Source of the DNA: Phycisphaeraceae bacterium
GTDB taxonomy: Bacteria; Planctomycetota; Phycisphaerae; Phycisphaerales; Phycisphaeraceae
DNA: 5,593 nucleotides
NCBI GenBank assembly: GCA_003552605.1
Contig: PUNN01000257.1
Span: 1 to 5,593, forward strand
Reading direction: 5' to 3'
Position numbers and translations under genes: made by a program. Every line of letters begins with the position of its first letter. Position 1 is the stretch's first letter. Under the pieces are notes generated by a model. The model was given only the letters and a program-made list of their open reading frames with translations, was not told the DNA's origin and made no database searches. Below are positions 5,578 to 5,593 of this stretch, piece by piece.

Positions 5578-5593
5578 TAAGGCTTGCATTGCC

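Noticed and set aside
1..5593. CRISPR array, tRNA, rRNA, insertion sequence or attachment sites
   Set aside because: I saw no regularly spaced repeats, cloverleaf-like segment, transposase motif or paired terminal repeats with target duplications.

Overview
The window is from a bacterial chromosome of visibly high G+C content. Coding frames strongly prefer G or C at the third codon position, and long spurious open frames lie antisense to the real genes. No 16S rRNA, tRNA or other taxonomic marker is present, so the organism cannot be named. A high-GC Gram-negative bacterium, such as a proteobacterium or a Planctomycetes/Phycisphaerae-type lineage, is only a guess from the protein style. There is no transposase, integrase, CRISPR array or phage gene.

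Layout: (1) Positions 1-561 hold the 3' part of a low-complexity hypothetical gene. It is rich in His, Tyr, Arg, Gly and Pro, with a short segment resembling an Hsp20/alpha-crystallin strand pair and an acidic disordered tail. (2) Positions 562-1078 have no convincing normal-length gene but are rich in inverted repeats, including a perfect 9-bp-arm dyad at 751-771. A six-codon micro-ORF behind a good Shine-Dalgarno sequence lies at 900-920. (3) Positions 1079-2386 encode a 435-aa ATP-grasp carboxylate ligase. (4) Positions 2469-4502 encode a 677-aa CocE/NonD-family (peptidase S15-like) serine hydrolase with an intact Ser-Asp-His triad and an unrecognised beta-rich C-terminal extension. (5) Positions 4742-5374 encode a WrbA-type NAD(P)H:quinone oxidoreductase with a strong ribosome binding site. 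(6) Positions 5375-5593 are non-coding and dense in signals: a 9-bp inverted repeat that could form a pseudoknot, a CRP/FNR-type palindrome inside it, and a four-run G-quadruplex motif.

How the genes may work together: the ligase and hydrolase are on the same strand, 82 bp apart, and both look cytoplasmic. The simplest reading is a two-gene operon in which an ATP-dependent ligase makes an acyl (amide- or ester-like) bond and an alpha/beta hydrolase cleaves or transfers one. The substrate cannot be read from the sequence. WrbA follows after a 239-bp gap with its own ribosome binding site. It is probably a separate redox-stress gene and there is no evidence that it belongs to the pair. The least explained parts are the ligase-hydrolase pair and the two structured non-coding regions.
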